Positions 1-9,312 of a stretch of 64,000 nt of DNA are shown piece after piece. Positions within the stretch are counted from its first letter, which is position 1. Each line of letters begins with the position of its first letter. Both the position numbers and the translations under genes were made by a program. Origin of the DNA: Bog-473 sp963828825 (GTDB lineage: Bacteria; Actinomycetota; Acidimicrobiia; Acidimicrobiales; RAAP-2). The stretch lies in assembly GCA_963828825.1 (NCBI GenBank), contig CAWHGF010000007.1, positions 62,001 through 126,000 of the forward strand, written 5' to 3'. The notes beneath the pieces were generated by a model. That model saw nothing but the letters and a program-made list of their open reading frames with translations, had not been told where the DNA came from and searched no databases.

Positions 1-614
<614 letters not shown>

Positions 615-618
<4 letters not shown>

Positions 619-1904
619 CGGAGACCACTCCCACTCCCGCTTCGACGCCGGGCACCGCGCCTGCCGCGCCGCCCCTCAACGTCGAGGCGTTGCGCAAGGA
701 TTTCCCGCTCCTGACCCGCCGCGTCAACGGGCTCCCGATCGTCTATCTCGACTCGGCCTCCTCCGCGCTGCAGCCCCAGGCCGTCATCGGCGCCATGGCG
801 CACTACTACGAGACGACGCACGCCAACGTGCACCGCGGCGTCTACGCCACCGCCGAGGAGGCCACCGCGCTGTACGAGCGGGCCCGCATCGTGGCCGGGC
901 GGTTCATCGGTGCGCCCGACCCCGCGCGCGAGGTGGTCTTCACCAAGAACACCACCGAGTCGCTCAACCTGGTGGCCCAGTCCTGGGGACGGGCCAATCT
1001 GCGCGCCGGCGACGCCGTGCTCCTGACCGAAATGGAGCACCACGCCAACATCGTGCCGTGGATGATCCTCTCCGAGGAGCTGGGCGGGCTCGACCTGCGC
1101 TACATCCCGATCGACGGCGACGGCCGCCTCGTGCTCGACGACCTCGATCGCCTGGTCGACGGCGTCAAGGTCGTCGGCCTGTCGACGATGTCCAACGTGC
1201 TCGGCACCATCAACCCGGTGCGCCACATCACGGAGGTGGCCCACGGCGCCGGCGCCCTCGTGGTGGCCGACGGCGCACAGCTCGTCCCGCACTCGCCGGT
1301 CGACGTGCGCGACCTCGGCGTCGACTTCATCGGGTTCTCGGGCCACAAGATGATGGGACCGACCGGCATCGGCGTCCTCTGGGGCCGCGCCGAGCTGCTC
1401 GAGGCCATGCCGCCCTTCCTCGGCGGCGGCGGCATGATCCTCGACGTCAAGCTGGACAGCTTCCGGCCGGCGCCGCCCCCGGCCCGCTTCGAGGCCGGCA
1501 CGCCGCCCATCGCCGAGGCGGTGGGCCTGACGGCGGCCATCGCCTACCTGGGCGACATCGGGATGGACCGCATCCGGGCCCACGAGCTGGCGCTGACCTA
1601 CCACGCGCTGGCCCGCCTGGACGAGAAGCTGGGCTCAGACGTGCGGGTCTTCGGGCCGCCGCCCGGTGACGACCGCGGCGGCGTCGTGTCACTGGCCTAC
1701 CGGGACGTGCACGCGCACGATCTGGCCCAGGTGCTCGACCAGTTCGGCGTGTGCGTCCGACCGGGCCACCACTGCGCCAAGCCGCTGATGCGGCGCCTGG
1801 GCGTCCAGGCCACCGCCCGCGCCTCGTTGTCGTTGTTCAGCGACGAGCACGACATTGAGGTCCTGATCGAGGGATTGCTGGAAGCCGGTAGATTGTTCGG
1901 CTAA
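615..1904 (+). CDS. sufS: Cysteine desulfurase SufS (class II, PLP)
   Basis: A 429-residue PLP aminotransferase-fold enzyme that removes sulfur from L-cysteine as a persulfide for cluster assembly. The PLP lysine is K245 in FSGHKMMGPTGIG and the persulfide-carrying cysteine is C387 in RPGHHCAKP, both in the SufS arrangement. The start is the ATG overlapping the sufC stop; the first 25 or so residues are a Pro/Thr/Ala-rich tail. The stop overlaps the sufU ATG by one base (TAATG). The usual partner of this SufS class is SufU, which is the next gene; no SufE is present in the window. Confidence 0.96.
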
Positions 1905-2407
1905 TGGCCGACCTCGAAGAGTTGTACCGCGAGATCATCCTCGACCACTACCGCTCGCCCCGGAACCGCGGCGAGCTGGACTCCCCTCCCGCCCACCGCG
2001 TGGAGGGCTTCAACCCGCTGTGCGGCGACGAGGTCGTGGTGTCGATGGTCGTCGAGGACGGCAAGCTGGCCGACCTCAAGATCGGCGGCTCGGGCTGCTC
2101 CATCAGCCAGTCCTCGGCCTCCCTGATGTCGGCGGCCGTCAAGGGCAAGCCGGTCGGCGAGGTGCGCCGCCTGATCTCCACTTTCAAGGGGATGATGTCC
2201 ATCCACGAGGCCAACCTCGGCCCGGAGAGCGACGGGAACGGCGCCGAGGTCGTGGAGGGCGAGCCCGAGGAGATCGACCTCGACAAGCTGGGCGAGCTCG
2301 CCGCGCTCCAGGGCGTGGTGAAGTTCCCGGTGCGCATCAAGTGCGCCACCCTGAGCTGGAACGCTCTGGCCCAGGGCCTCGACGAGGTGGCGACCGCAGC
2401 CTCCTGA
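1904..2407 (+). CDS. sufU: SufU sulfur-transfer protein
   Basis: A 167-residue SufU/IscU-fold protein. The zinc/sulfur-binding residues are present: C40 and D42 (NPLCGD), C65 (GSGCSIS) and C147 (KCATLSW). The 18-21 residue insertion between the second and third cysteines compared with IscU (region around residues 95-125) marks it as SufU, which accepts persulfide from SufS rather than acting as a scaffold. It is the last gene of the sufC-sufS-sufU operon; the following 195 bp hold a duplicated element and no gene. Confidence 0.94.
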   Translation: MADLEELYREIILDHYRSPRNRGELDSPPAHRVEGFNPLCGDEVVVSMVVEDGKLADLKIGGSGCSISQSSASLMSAAVKGKPVGEVRRLISTFKGMMSIHEANLGPESDGNGAEVVEGEPEEIDLDKLGELAALQGVVKFPVRIKCATLSWNALAQGLDEVATAAS

Positions 2408-2452
2408 GCCGGACGCCGCTCAACGGCGAGCCGCTGTGGCGAGGGCGAGGGG

Positions 2453-2519
2453 TCCCGGAACCATAAACAGATCGGTGAAGAGTCCGTGGGGAGAACCCGG
2501 ACGGCTCAGGTCGGGCTGC
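2453..2519. repeat. Direct repeat copy A (about 67 bp)
   Basis: This copy matches 2551-2616 with only a few differences and one indel; the two are offset by 97-98 bp. Each copy contains the core AACAGATCGGTGAAGAGTCC and, on the minus strand, a potential hairpin (GAG/CTC plus CCGT/ACGG arms with a one-base bulge). It lies between the sufU stop and the LCP gene stop. Confidence 0.85.
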
Positions 2520-2550
2520 TCGAGCTGCAGGGCGAGGGCCTAGGGGGACC

Positions 2551-2616
2551 TCCCGGAACTATGAACAGATCGGTGAAGAGTCCGTGGGGAGAACCCGACG
2601 GCTCAGCTTGGGCTGC
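2551..2616. repeat. Direct repeat copy B (about 66 bp)
   Basis: Second copy of the element at 2453-2519. Its right end runs into the last codons and stop of the LCP gene on the minus strand, so copy A may be a duplication of the 3' end and trailer of that gene. The shared hairpin on the minus strand could be a terminator for the LCP gene, although no U-tract is present. Confidence 0.85.
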
Positions 2617-3982
2617 AGATGGTCGGGTTGAACGACGGCGGTGGTGTGGTCGTCGGGGTTGTGGTGGCCGGCGCGGAGGGAGAGCTCGTACTGGGAGGCG
2701 CCGTCGTCGGCGTGATGGTGGGCGGCGGGTTGGGGTCGCCGTTGGCGTCGGGTGGCGGGTTCGTGGGCGTGGTCAGGCTCGAGCCGAAGATGCTCACCAG
2801 CAACTGCTGGGCTGCCGGCTGGTCCACCGTCAGCACATCACCCAGGCTGCCGCCGTCGAAGTCGTTGGCCGCGTCGGTCGGCAGGGTCTGCGTTTGTAGG
2901 TTGTTCGGGTTGTAGTCGTGGTAGGCCAGCGCCAGCCCGATGAGCTCGTTGAAGCTCAACCCGTCGTCAATCTGGATGCCCTCGTGGATGGAGCCGATGA
3001 ACGAGTTGACCGTCAGCGGGTTCACCTTCGACTTGGCCGTGCTGATGAGGGCCTTGATGAAGACGTCTTGGCGCTGGATCCGCCCGAAGTCACTCGTCGG
3101 GTCGTACTGCCAGTAGCCGTCGGCGTAGTACTCGTAGTGACGGGCCCGCGCGACGGCCAGGGCCTGGGTGCCGTTGAGCAGCTGGCAGCCCGTGGTCGTG
3201 ATGTTGAGCCCGGAGTAGGAGTCCTTGGCCGGGTAGGGGAAGTCGAGATAGATGCCGCCCAGCGCGTTGACGGAATCCTGGAAACCCGCGAAGTCGACCT
3301 GGACCACGTGGTTGATCGGGATGCCGAAGTTGGCCGTGATCGTCCGGACGAGCTGGTTGGCGCCCGAGTTGTAGGAGGAGTTGATCCGGTTGTAGGCGCC
3401 GAACTGCGAGACATCGGACCCGAGCATGGACACGACGGTGTCGCGCGGGATGGAGACGATCTGGATCTGCTTGGTCGACGGCGTCACCCGCCACAGCTGC
3501 ACCACGTCGCTGCGCTGGCCGGTGACCACCGAGGCAGAGCCGAACGCCGTGCCCTCGCCGACCCGGCTGTCCGAGCCGATGACCAGGAGCGTGAAGGGCG
3601 CTCCGTTCGCGGCGGCCACCTCGGCGCTGACGTGGATCTTGCTGATCTGGTCGTAGCGGTATCGCAGGTAGGCGTAGCCGCCACCGACGAACGCCACCAG
3701 GAGGACGATCACCGTCAGGAGCGTCACCACCGTCTTCTTGCGCGCGCTCCATTTCGGCTTCCCGCTGCGGCGCACCTTGGGCCGCCTGCGCTCGGAGTCG
3801 ATGCGCGCACCCAGCGCCCGCAGACCCGACTCGTTGGCCACGTTCTGGCCCTCGCCCTCGGGACCGGCGCGCATCTGGCGGCCGAGTGCGGCCAACCCCT
3901 CCTGGTTCGCGTGCTTGCCGCGGCCTTTCTCGGGGGAGCGATCCGACCCGTCGCCCAGCGGACGACCGTTCGCCATGGACAT
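2603..3982 (-). CDS. LytR-CpsA-Psr (LCP) family cell-wall glycopolymer ligase
   Basis: About 459 residues from the ATG at 3982 (a second ATG lies at 3976). A basic cytoplasmic N-terminal part is followed by one membrane segment near residues 84-106, then an extracytoplasmic LCP domain with the expected conserved blocks: IVSIPRDT, NRINSSY, RARHYEYY and DFGRIQRQ, whose Arg/Asp residues bind the polyprenyl pyrophosphate head. The last 65 residues are a Pro/Thr/Ser tail of the type found on secreted actinobacterial proteins. LCP enzymes transfer wall polymers from lipid carriers to peptidoglycan. The reading frame stays open further upstream but would run into sufC, so the longer form is unlikely. 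Confidence 0.9.
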   Translation of the reverse strand: MSMANGRPLGDGSDRSPEKGRGKHANQEGLAALGRQMRAGPEGEGQNVANESGLRALGARIDSERRRPKVRRSGKPKWSARKKTVVTLLTVIVLLVAFVGGGYAYLRYRYDQISKIHVSAEVAAANGAPFTLLVIGSDSRVGEGTAFGSASVVTGQRSDVVQLWRVTPSTKQIQIVSIPRDTVVSMLGSDVSQFGAYNRINSSYNSGANQLVRTITANFGIPINHVVQVDFAGFQDSVNALGGIYLDFPYPAKDSYSGLNITTTGCQLLNGTQALAVARARHYEYYADGYWQYDPTSDFGRIQRQDVFIKALISTAKSKVNPLTVNSFIGSIHEGIQIDDGLSFNELIGLALAYHDYNPNNLQTQTLPTDAANDFDGGSLGDVLTVDQPAAQQLLVSIFGSSLTTPTNPPPDANGDPNPPPTITPTTAPPSTSSPSAPATTTPTTTPPPSFNPTICSPS

Positions 3983-4056
3983 GAACGGTACCAAGCACCA
4001 TTGCGCAGGTGGCGGCAGGGGCGTGGGGGTGCGTCCCCCGCGTCGGCCGCCGCCGT

Positions 4057-4814
<758 letters not shown>

Positions 4815-4818
<4 letters not shown>

Positions 4819-5132
4819 GGCAGTACCACGGCGACGGTGTCGTCGTCCACCTCGACCTCATAGACCGCGACGGGCTGCGTCGCCGGCAACGAGCAGGGTT
4901 CGCCGGTGAGGAGGTCGAACGTGCTGCCGTGACGGGGGCATTCGATCTGACGTTCCTCGGCCCACACCTCGCCATCGGACAGTGAATAGTCCTCGTGGCT
5001 GCATTCGTCGTTGACCGCGTAGAAGTCGTCGCCGATGCGCACCAGCGCGATGCGGCGGCCGGACACATCGAAGCGCCGCGCCTCCCCGGAGGCCAGGTCG
5101 TCGGGCGCGCAGAGCGCCACGGTCTCAGACAC
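4815..5132 (-). CDS. Rieske [2Fe-2S] ferredoxin of the suf locus
   Basis: A 105-residue small Rieske protein. The cluster ligands are visible as C44-x-H46 (ECSHEDYSL) and C65-x2-H68 (CPRHGSTFDL). Proteins like this are encoded between sufD and sufC in many actinobacteria and are often misnamed dioxygenase ferredoxin subunits; a role in electron supply to cluster assembly is inferred from context. The chosen GTG at 5132 overlaps the sufD stop by 8 bp, and the stop overlaps the sufC GTG, so sufD, this gene and sufC are tightly coupled. Confidence 0.9.
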
Positions 5133-6444
5133 CGGCGGGCAGCGCTCGGCCACCGAGGGCGACGTCGAGACGTTCGTGCACCTCACGCTGCAGGAACGGG
5201 ACCATCTCGGGGACGGGGGAACGGTCGATGATGGCATCGAAGAAGCCGCGCACGATGAGCCCCTCGGCCACCTGGGGTGCCACGCCCCGCGACTCGATGT
5301 AGTACTGCTGGTCCTCGTCGACCGGCCCCACGGTCGAGGCATGGGAGCAGCGCACGTCGTTCTCCAAGATGTCGAGGTTGGGCACCGAGTCGGCGTGGGC
5401 CCCCTCGTCGAGGACGAGGTTGTGGTTGGTCTGGCGGGCGTCGCTGCGCACCGCCCCGCGGTGCACCCGGATCAGCCCGCTGTAAACCGAGCGCGACGTC
5501 CCGGCGACGGCACCCTGGCACAGCAGCTCGCTCGTGGTGCGCGGTGCGACGTGATCCTGCAGGGTACGGATGTCGTGCACCTGGGACCCGTCCCCGAGAT
5601 AGGCCGAGAGGATCTCGCTGCGGGCGTCGCGCCCCTCGACCGAGACGTCGGCCCGCACCCGGTCGTAGGAGCCACCGAGGCCCACGGTGAAGGTGCGCAC
5701 CGTGGAGCCGGTGCCGCCGCGGGCGGCCAGGCGGGCGATGGACCAGGCGGCGCCACCCAGGATCTGCAGGGAGACATAGGACACCGACGCGCCGTCCGCG
5801 GCGGCCAGCTCGGTGACCGGGACCAGGAGGGTCCGTTCCACGCTCTCGGCCCCGGCGAAGACCTCGACGACGGACAGGCGTGATCCCCCTCCGACGCGCA
5901 CGCTCGTGCGGGGGAAGGCGGAAGCGGCGTCGCACCAGTGCACGACGAGGACCGGGGCACCCACGTCCACGCCGGCGGGTACGTCCACGAACACCGGGTC
6001 CGGCGCGAAGGCGTCGTTGAGACGCACCAACGCGTCGCCAGCCTGTTGCACGGCTCCCAACATGGTGGACGACTCGGGCACGTCCTCGGCCCGCCCGAAC
6101 GCGAACCCTGGCCCCTCAGGGCCAGGCGTGGTGAAGGTGCCGGCGCGCCCGTTGTGCACGAGCACGCTTCCGGCCACCGGGCCCAGCGCCGTGGTCAGGG
6201 CGGCGAGGAGCTGGTCGCCCGCGGGGGCCGGCGCGCCATTCGCGGGCGGCGCGAAATCGTCGAGGACCAGGCGGTCGATGGGTGTGTAGCGCCAGACCTC
6301 TTCGCTCTCCGAGGGCAGCGTGGACGATGCGAGAGCCTCGTAGCCGGAGCTCCGCCGTTCGCGGAGCCAGTCCGGTCCAGCCAGGCCCGCAGAAGCCTCG
6401 GCGGTGAAGGTGTGCAGGGTCACGTCCTCTTTCGGGAATGCCAA
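5125..6444 (-). CDS. sufD: Fe-S cluster assembly protein SufD
   Basis: A 439-residue SufB/SufD-family beta-helix protein. The N-terminal block EEVWRYTPIDRL and the C-terminal block with HASTVGPVDEDQQYYIESRG and EGLIVRGFF are characteristic of SufD, which partners SufB and SufC in the scaffold. The conserved His in CSHASTVG is present. It starts at the ATG at 6444, divergent from the crotonase gene with 63 bp between. It is separated from sufB on the same strand by that crotonase gene, an unusual interruption of the operon. Confidence 0.93.
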   Translation of the reverse strand: MAFPKEDVTLHTFTAEASAGLAGPDWLRERRSSGYEALASSTLPSESEEVWRYTPIDRLVLDDFAPPANGAPAPAGDQLLAALTTALGPVAGSVLVHNGRAGTFTTPGPEGPGFAFGRAEDVPESSTMLGAVQQAGDALVRLNDAFAPDPVFVDVPAGVDVGAPVLVVHWCDAASAFPRTSVRVGGGSRLSVVEVFAGAESVERTLLVPVTELAAADGASVSYVSLQILGGAAWSIARLAARGGTGSTVRTFTVGLGGSYDRVRADVSVEGRDARSEILSAYLGDGSQVHDIRTLQDHVAPRTTSELLCQGAVAGTSRSVYSGLIRVHRGAVRSDARQTNHNLVLDEGAHADSVPNLDILENDVRCSHASTVGPVDEDQQYYIESRGVAPQVAEGLIVRGFFDAIIDRSPVPEMVPFLQREVHERLDVALGGRALPAGV

Positions 6445-6507
6445 TGTGGCCCATGCACTCTACTGGTCCCCCAGTGGCGCCCCCACCAGGCGCATTAGCC
6501 TTCGGGC

Positions 6508-7359
6508 ATGGGAGAGATCGACGATTTCCAATCACCGGTGCTGACCATCGAGCACGACGAGGCGGAGGCCGTGGCCACCCTCTGGCTGGACCGGCCCGAG
6601 GCCCGCAACGCCATGGGAACCGACCTGTGGCAGGACCTGCCCCGGGCCATGGACCTGCTGTCGGCCGACACCGCCGTGCGGGTCGTCGTCGTGGCAGCCA
6701 AGGGGCCGCACTTTTCGGTCGGCCTCGACCTGAAGGAGATGGGCACCACGCTCACCGAGGGCGGGGGCGGTTCGTCGCACTCGTCCGCGGCGGCGCGGGC
6801 CCGGGCCGCCCGCACCAATGTCCTCCGGCTGCAGGACTCCATCACCGCGGTGGCGCGCTGCCCCAAGCCCGTCGTCGCGGCCGTGCACGGCTACTGCATC
6901 GGCGGTGGCGTCGATCTGATCGCCGCCTGCGACATCCGGCTAGCCTCCGCCGATGCCGTCTTCTCGGTGCGCGAGGCGAAGATGGCGATCGTCGCCGACC
7001 TGGGAAGCCTGCAACGGCTGCCCGCCATCATCAGCGCGGGGCACCTGGCCGAGCTGGCCTTCACCGCCAAGGACATCAGCGCGGAGCGGGCCAGGGAGAT
7101 CGGGCTGGTGAACGACCTGGCGGCGGACGCCGACGGGGTGCACAAGGCGGTCCGCTCCTTGGCGGCGGAGATTGCCGCCAACTCCCCTCTTGCGGTACAG
7201 GGCACCAAGGCCATCCTGGCGGCCAACGAGGGCCGGACCGTCGCCGAGGGCCTGGACTACGTGGCCACCTGGAACGCCGGGATGCTGGCCTCTGACGACC
7301 TGACCGAGGCGGTGACCGCCTTCATGGAGAAGCGGTCGCCGAAATTCACCGGTCGCTGA
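6508..7359 (+). CDS. Crotonase-family protein, dienoyl-CoA isomerase type
   Basis: A 283-residue enoyl-CoA hydratase/isomerase fold. The oxyanion-hole segments are HFSVGLDLKEM and GYCIGGGVDLIAACD. The sequence MAIVADLGSLQRLP resembles the active-site loop of delta3,5-delta2,4-dienoyl-CoA isomerases, which use an Asp where hydratases have Glu, so isomerisation in unsaturated fatty-acid oxidation is the best guess. It sits on the opposite strand inside the sufB-sufD set and has no obvious functional link to it. The substrate remains uncertain. Confidence 0.85.
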   Translation: MGEIDDFQSPVLTIEHDEAEAVATLWLDRPEARNAMGTDLWQDLPRAMDLLSADTAVRVVVVAAKGPHFSVGLDLKEMGTTLTEGGGGSSHSSAAARARAARTNVLRLQDSITAVARCPKPVVAAVHGYCIGGGVDLIAACDIRLASADAVFSVREAKMAIVADLGSLQRLPAIISAGHLAELAFTAKDISAERAREIGLVNDLAADADGVHKAVRSLAAEIAANSPLAVQGTKAILAANEGRTVAEGLDYVATWNAGMLASDDLTEAVTAFMEKRSPKFTGR

Positions 7360-7407
7360 TGCCGGCGAACGCCTCGTGACGCGTCCCTACCCCGCCCGCG
7401 GCAAGGC

Positions 7408-7752
7408 TCAGCGCTTGCGGCGCCACCAGCGGTTGGCGGAGCGATCCCGGCGGGCGTCCTCGGCTCGTACGGAGTCGAGCACGTCCGGGGCAACGCCGTT
7501 CACGATGTCTTCGGCCGAGCCCAGCAGCTCGGCCACGTCCTCGCCGCTCTGACCCGGCTCTTCCTCGAGTGCGGGCTCCACCAGGCTGCCGTGCACCCAG
7601 CCCACGTCGGCCATGCGCCGGTGGTAGGAGGGGCAATTCTCCGGGCAGCGCCACGGCGCCTCGGGGGCGAGGTCGAGCACGCAGAAACGGGCGGCCTCGC
7701 CCGACGCGTAAGTCCGGCTCTGGAAATGCGTACATTCCTCGCGCATCGGCAC
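7408..7752 (-). CDS. Small Cys-containing protein of the suf locus
   Basis: I do not recognise a named family. From GTG 7752 it has 114 residues (or 112 from the ATG at 7746). The N-terminal half contains four cysteines in a zinc- or cluster-binding-like pattern: REECTHF, ARFCVLDL and CPENCPSYHRR; the C-terminal half is acidic and ends in a basic tail WWRRKR. It lies just downstream of sufB on the same strand (36 bp gap), so it is probably co-transcribed with sufB. A metal or Fe-S binding role is inferred only from the cysteines and the location. Confidence 0.65.
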   Translation of the reverse strand: MPMREECTHFQSRTYASGEAARFCVLDLAPEAPWRCPENCPSYHRRMADVGWVHGSLVEPALEEEPGQSGEDVAELLGSAEDIVNGVAPDVLDSVRAEDARRDRSANRWWRRKR

Positions 7753-7788
7753 GGTTCTATGCTGCCACGCCGCAGGGGTTGCGCCGGT

Positions 7789-9189
7789 TCAGCCGACCGA
7801 CCCTTCCATCTGCAGCTCAATGAGGCGGCTCCACTCCACCGCATACTCCATGGGCAGGGTGCGGGTCACCGGCTCAATGAAGCCGTTGACGATCATGCCC
7901 ATGGCCTGCTGTTCGGAGAGACCCCGGCTCATCAGGTAGAAGAGCTGGTCGTCGCCCACCTTCGAGACGGTCGCCTCGTGGCCGATGCGGGCGCTGCGCT
8001 CGCCGACCTCCATGTAGGGCTTCGTCTCGGAGATCGACTCCTCGTCAAGGAGGAGGGCGTCGCAGCGCACGAAGGACTTGGCGCCGTACGCCTCGGGATC
8101 CACGTGCACCTTGCCCCGGTAGGTGGTGATGCCGCCGTCCTTGGAAATCGACTTCGACACGATCGTCGAGGTCGTCTCGGGGGCGATGTGGTACATCTTG
8201 GCCCCCGCGTCCTGGTGCTGGCCCGCGCCGGCGTAGGCCACGGAGAGAACCTCTCCGCTCGCCTTGGGCCCCATCAGGTACACCGACGGGTACTTCATGG
8301 TGAGGCGTGAGCCGATGTTGCCGTCGATCCACTCGACGTGCGCCTCGGCCTCGGCCCGGGCCCTCTTGGTGACCAGGTTGTAGACGTTGGTCGACCAGTT
8401 CTGAATGGTGGTGTACGTGATGCGCGACCCCGGCAGGGCCACAAGCTCGACGACCGCCGAGTGCAACGAGTCGGTCGAGTACACGGGGGCGGAGCAGCCC
8501 TCGATGTAGTGCACCTGGGAACCCTCGTCGGCGATGATCAGCGTGCGCTCGAACTGGCCCATGTTCTCGGCGTTGATCCGGAAGTATGCCTGCAGCGGCA
8601 TGTCCACCTTCACGCCCGGTGGGACGTAGATGAACGAGCCCCCCGACCACACGGCCGAATTCAGGGCGGCGAACTTGTTGTCGTTGGGCGGGATGATCTT
8701 GCCGAACCACTTGCGCACGAGCTCGGGGTACTCGCGCACGGCGGTGTCCATGTCGCAGAAGAAGACGCCCTGCTGCTCGAGGTCCTCGCGGTTGCGGTGG
8801 AATACCACTTCGCTTTCGTACTGAGCGGTGACGCCCGACAGGTACTTGCGCTCGGCCTCGGGGATCCCGAGCTTCTCGTACGTGTTCTTGATGGCGTCAG
8901 GCAGGTCTTCCCACTTGTCCACCTGCCCGCCGGTGGGCTTGATGTAATAGAAGATGTCGTCGAAGTCCAGGTTCGGCATCTGCGTGGCGAACCACGGCGC
9001 CATCGGCTTGCGCTCGAAGTGCTTGAGCGCGCGGAGCCGGAAGTCCCGCATCCACTCGGGCTCCTTCTTCATCTCCGACATCTCGCGCACGATCGACTCG
9101 TTCAGGCCCTTCTTGGGCTTGAAGACGTAGTCCTCGGCGTCACTCCACCCGAGCTGGTATCGCCCGAGGTCGAGATCCGTGGTGGCCAT
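7789..9189 (-). CDS. sufB: Fe-S cluster scaffold protein SufB
   Basis: A 466-residue SufB. Recognisable blocks include SEMKKEPEWMRDFRLRAL near the N-terminus, the central QAYFRINAENMGQFERTLI, and the C-terminal GHEATVSKVGDDQLFYLMSR with the conserved Cys in FVRCDALLLDE. SufB receives sulfur and forms the nascent cluster with SufC and SufD. The ATG at 9189 is preceded by an AGGAG ribosome-binding site at a spacing of four bases; the open frame upstream of it is antisense to oligopeptidase B and is rejected. It is the first gene of the minus-strand suf set, with a palindrome in its leader. Confidence 0.96.
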   Translation of the reverse strand: MATTDLDLGRYQLGWSDAEDYVFKPKKGLNESIVREMSEMKKEPEWMRDFRLRALKHFERKPMAPWFATQMPNLDFDDIFYYIKPTGGQVDKWEDLPDAIKNTYEKLGIPEAERKYLSGVTAQYESEVVFHRNREDLEQQGVFFCDMDTAVREYPELVRKWFGKIIPPNDNKFAALNSAVWSGGSFIYVPPGVKVDMPLQAYFRINAENMGQFERTLIIADEGSQVHYIEGCSAPVYSTDSLHSAVVELVALPGSRITYTTIQNWSTNVYNLVTKRARAEAEAHVEWIDGNIGSRLTMKYPSVYLMGPKASGEVLSVAYAGAGQHQDAGAKMYHIAPETTSTIVSKSISKDGGITTYRGKVHVDPEAYGAKSFVRCDALLLDEESISETKPYMEVGERSARIGHEATVSKVGDDQLFYLMSRGLSEQQAMGMIVNGFIEPVTRTLPMEYAVEWSRLIELQMEGSVG

Positions 9190-9212
9190 GTGGCTCCTGT
9201 CGGAGGAATGAG

Positions 9213-9225
9213 GGGGAATTTCCCC
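9213..9225. promoter_or_regulatory. Palindrome at the sufB promoter (possible operator)
   Basis: Perfect inverted repeat GGGGAA-T-TTCCCC located 24 bp upstream of the sufB start. A TACTAT -10-like box on the minus strand (complement of 9233-9238) would place transcription start near 9226, so the palindrome would overlap the start site, where a repressor would act. No regulator gene of the SufR/Rrf2 type is seen in the window. Confidence 0.45.
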
Positions 9226-9312
9226 TATGGAGATAGTAACAACTACCCGGGCCAGCCGAAACGTCTTCCGGAGTCTACGGGCGTGTCGCCAGCCGTGGCA
9301 GGCTCTCATCCT

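Noticed and set aside
8338..9312. N-terminal extension of oligopeptidase B by 325 codons
   Set aside because: It is antisense to sufB and precedes a good ATG (9313) followed by the normal family start.
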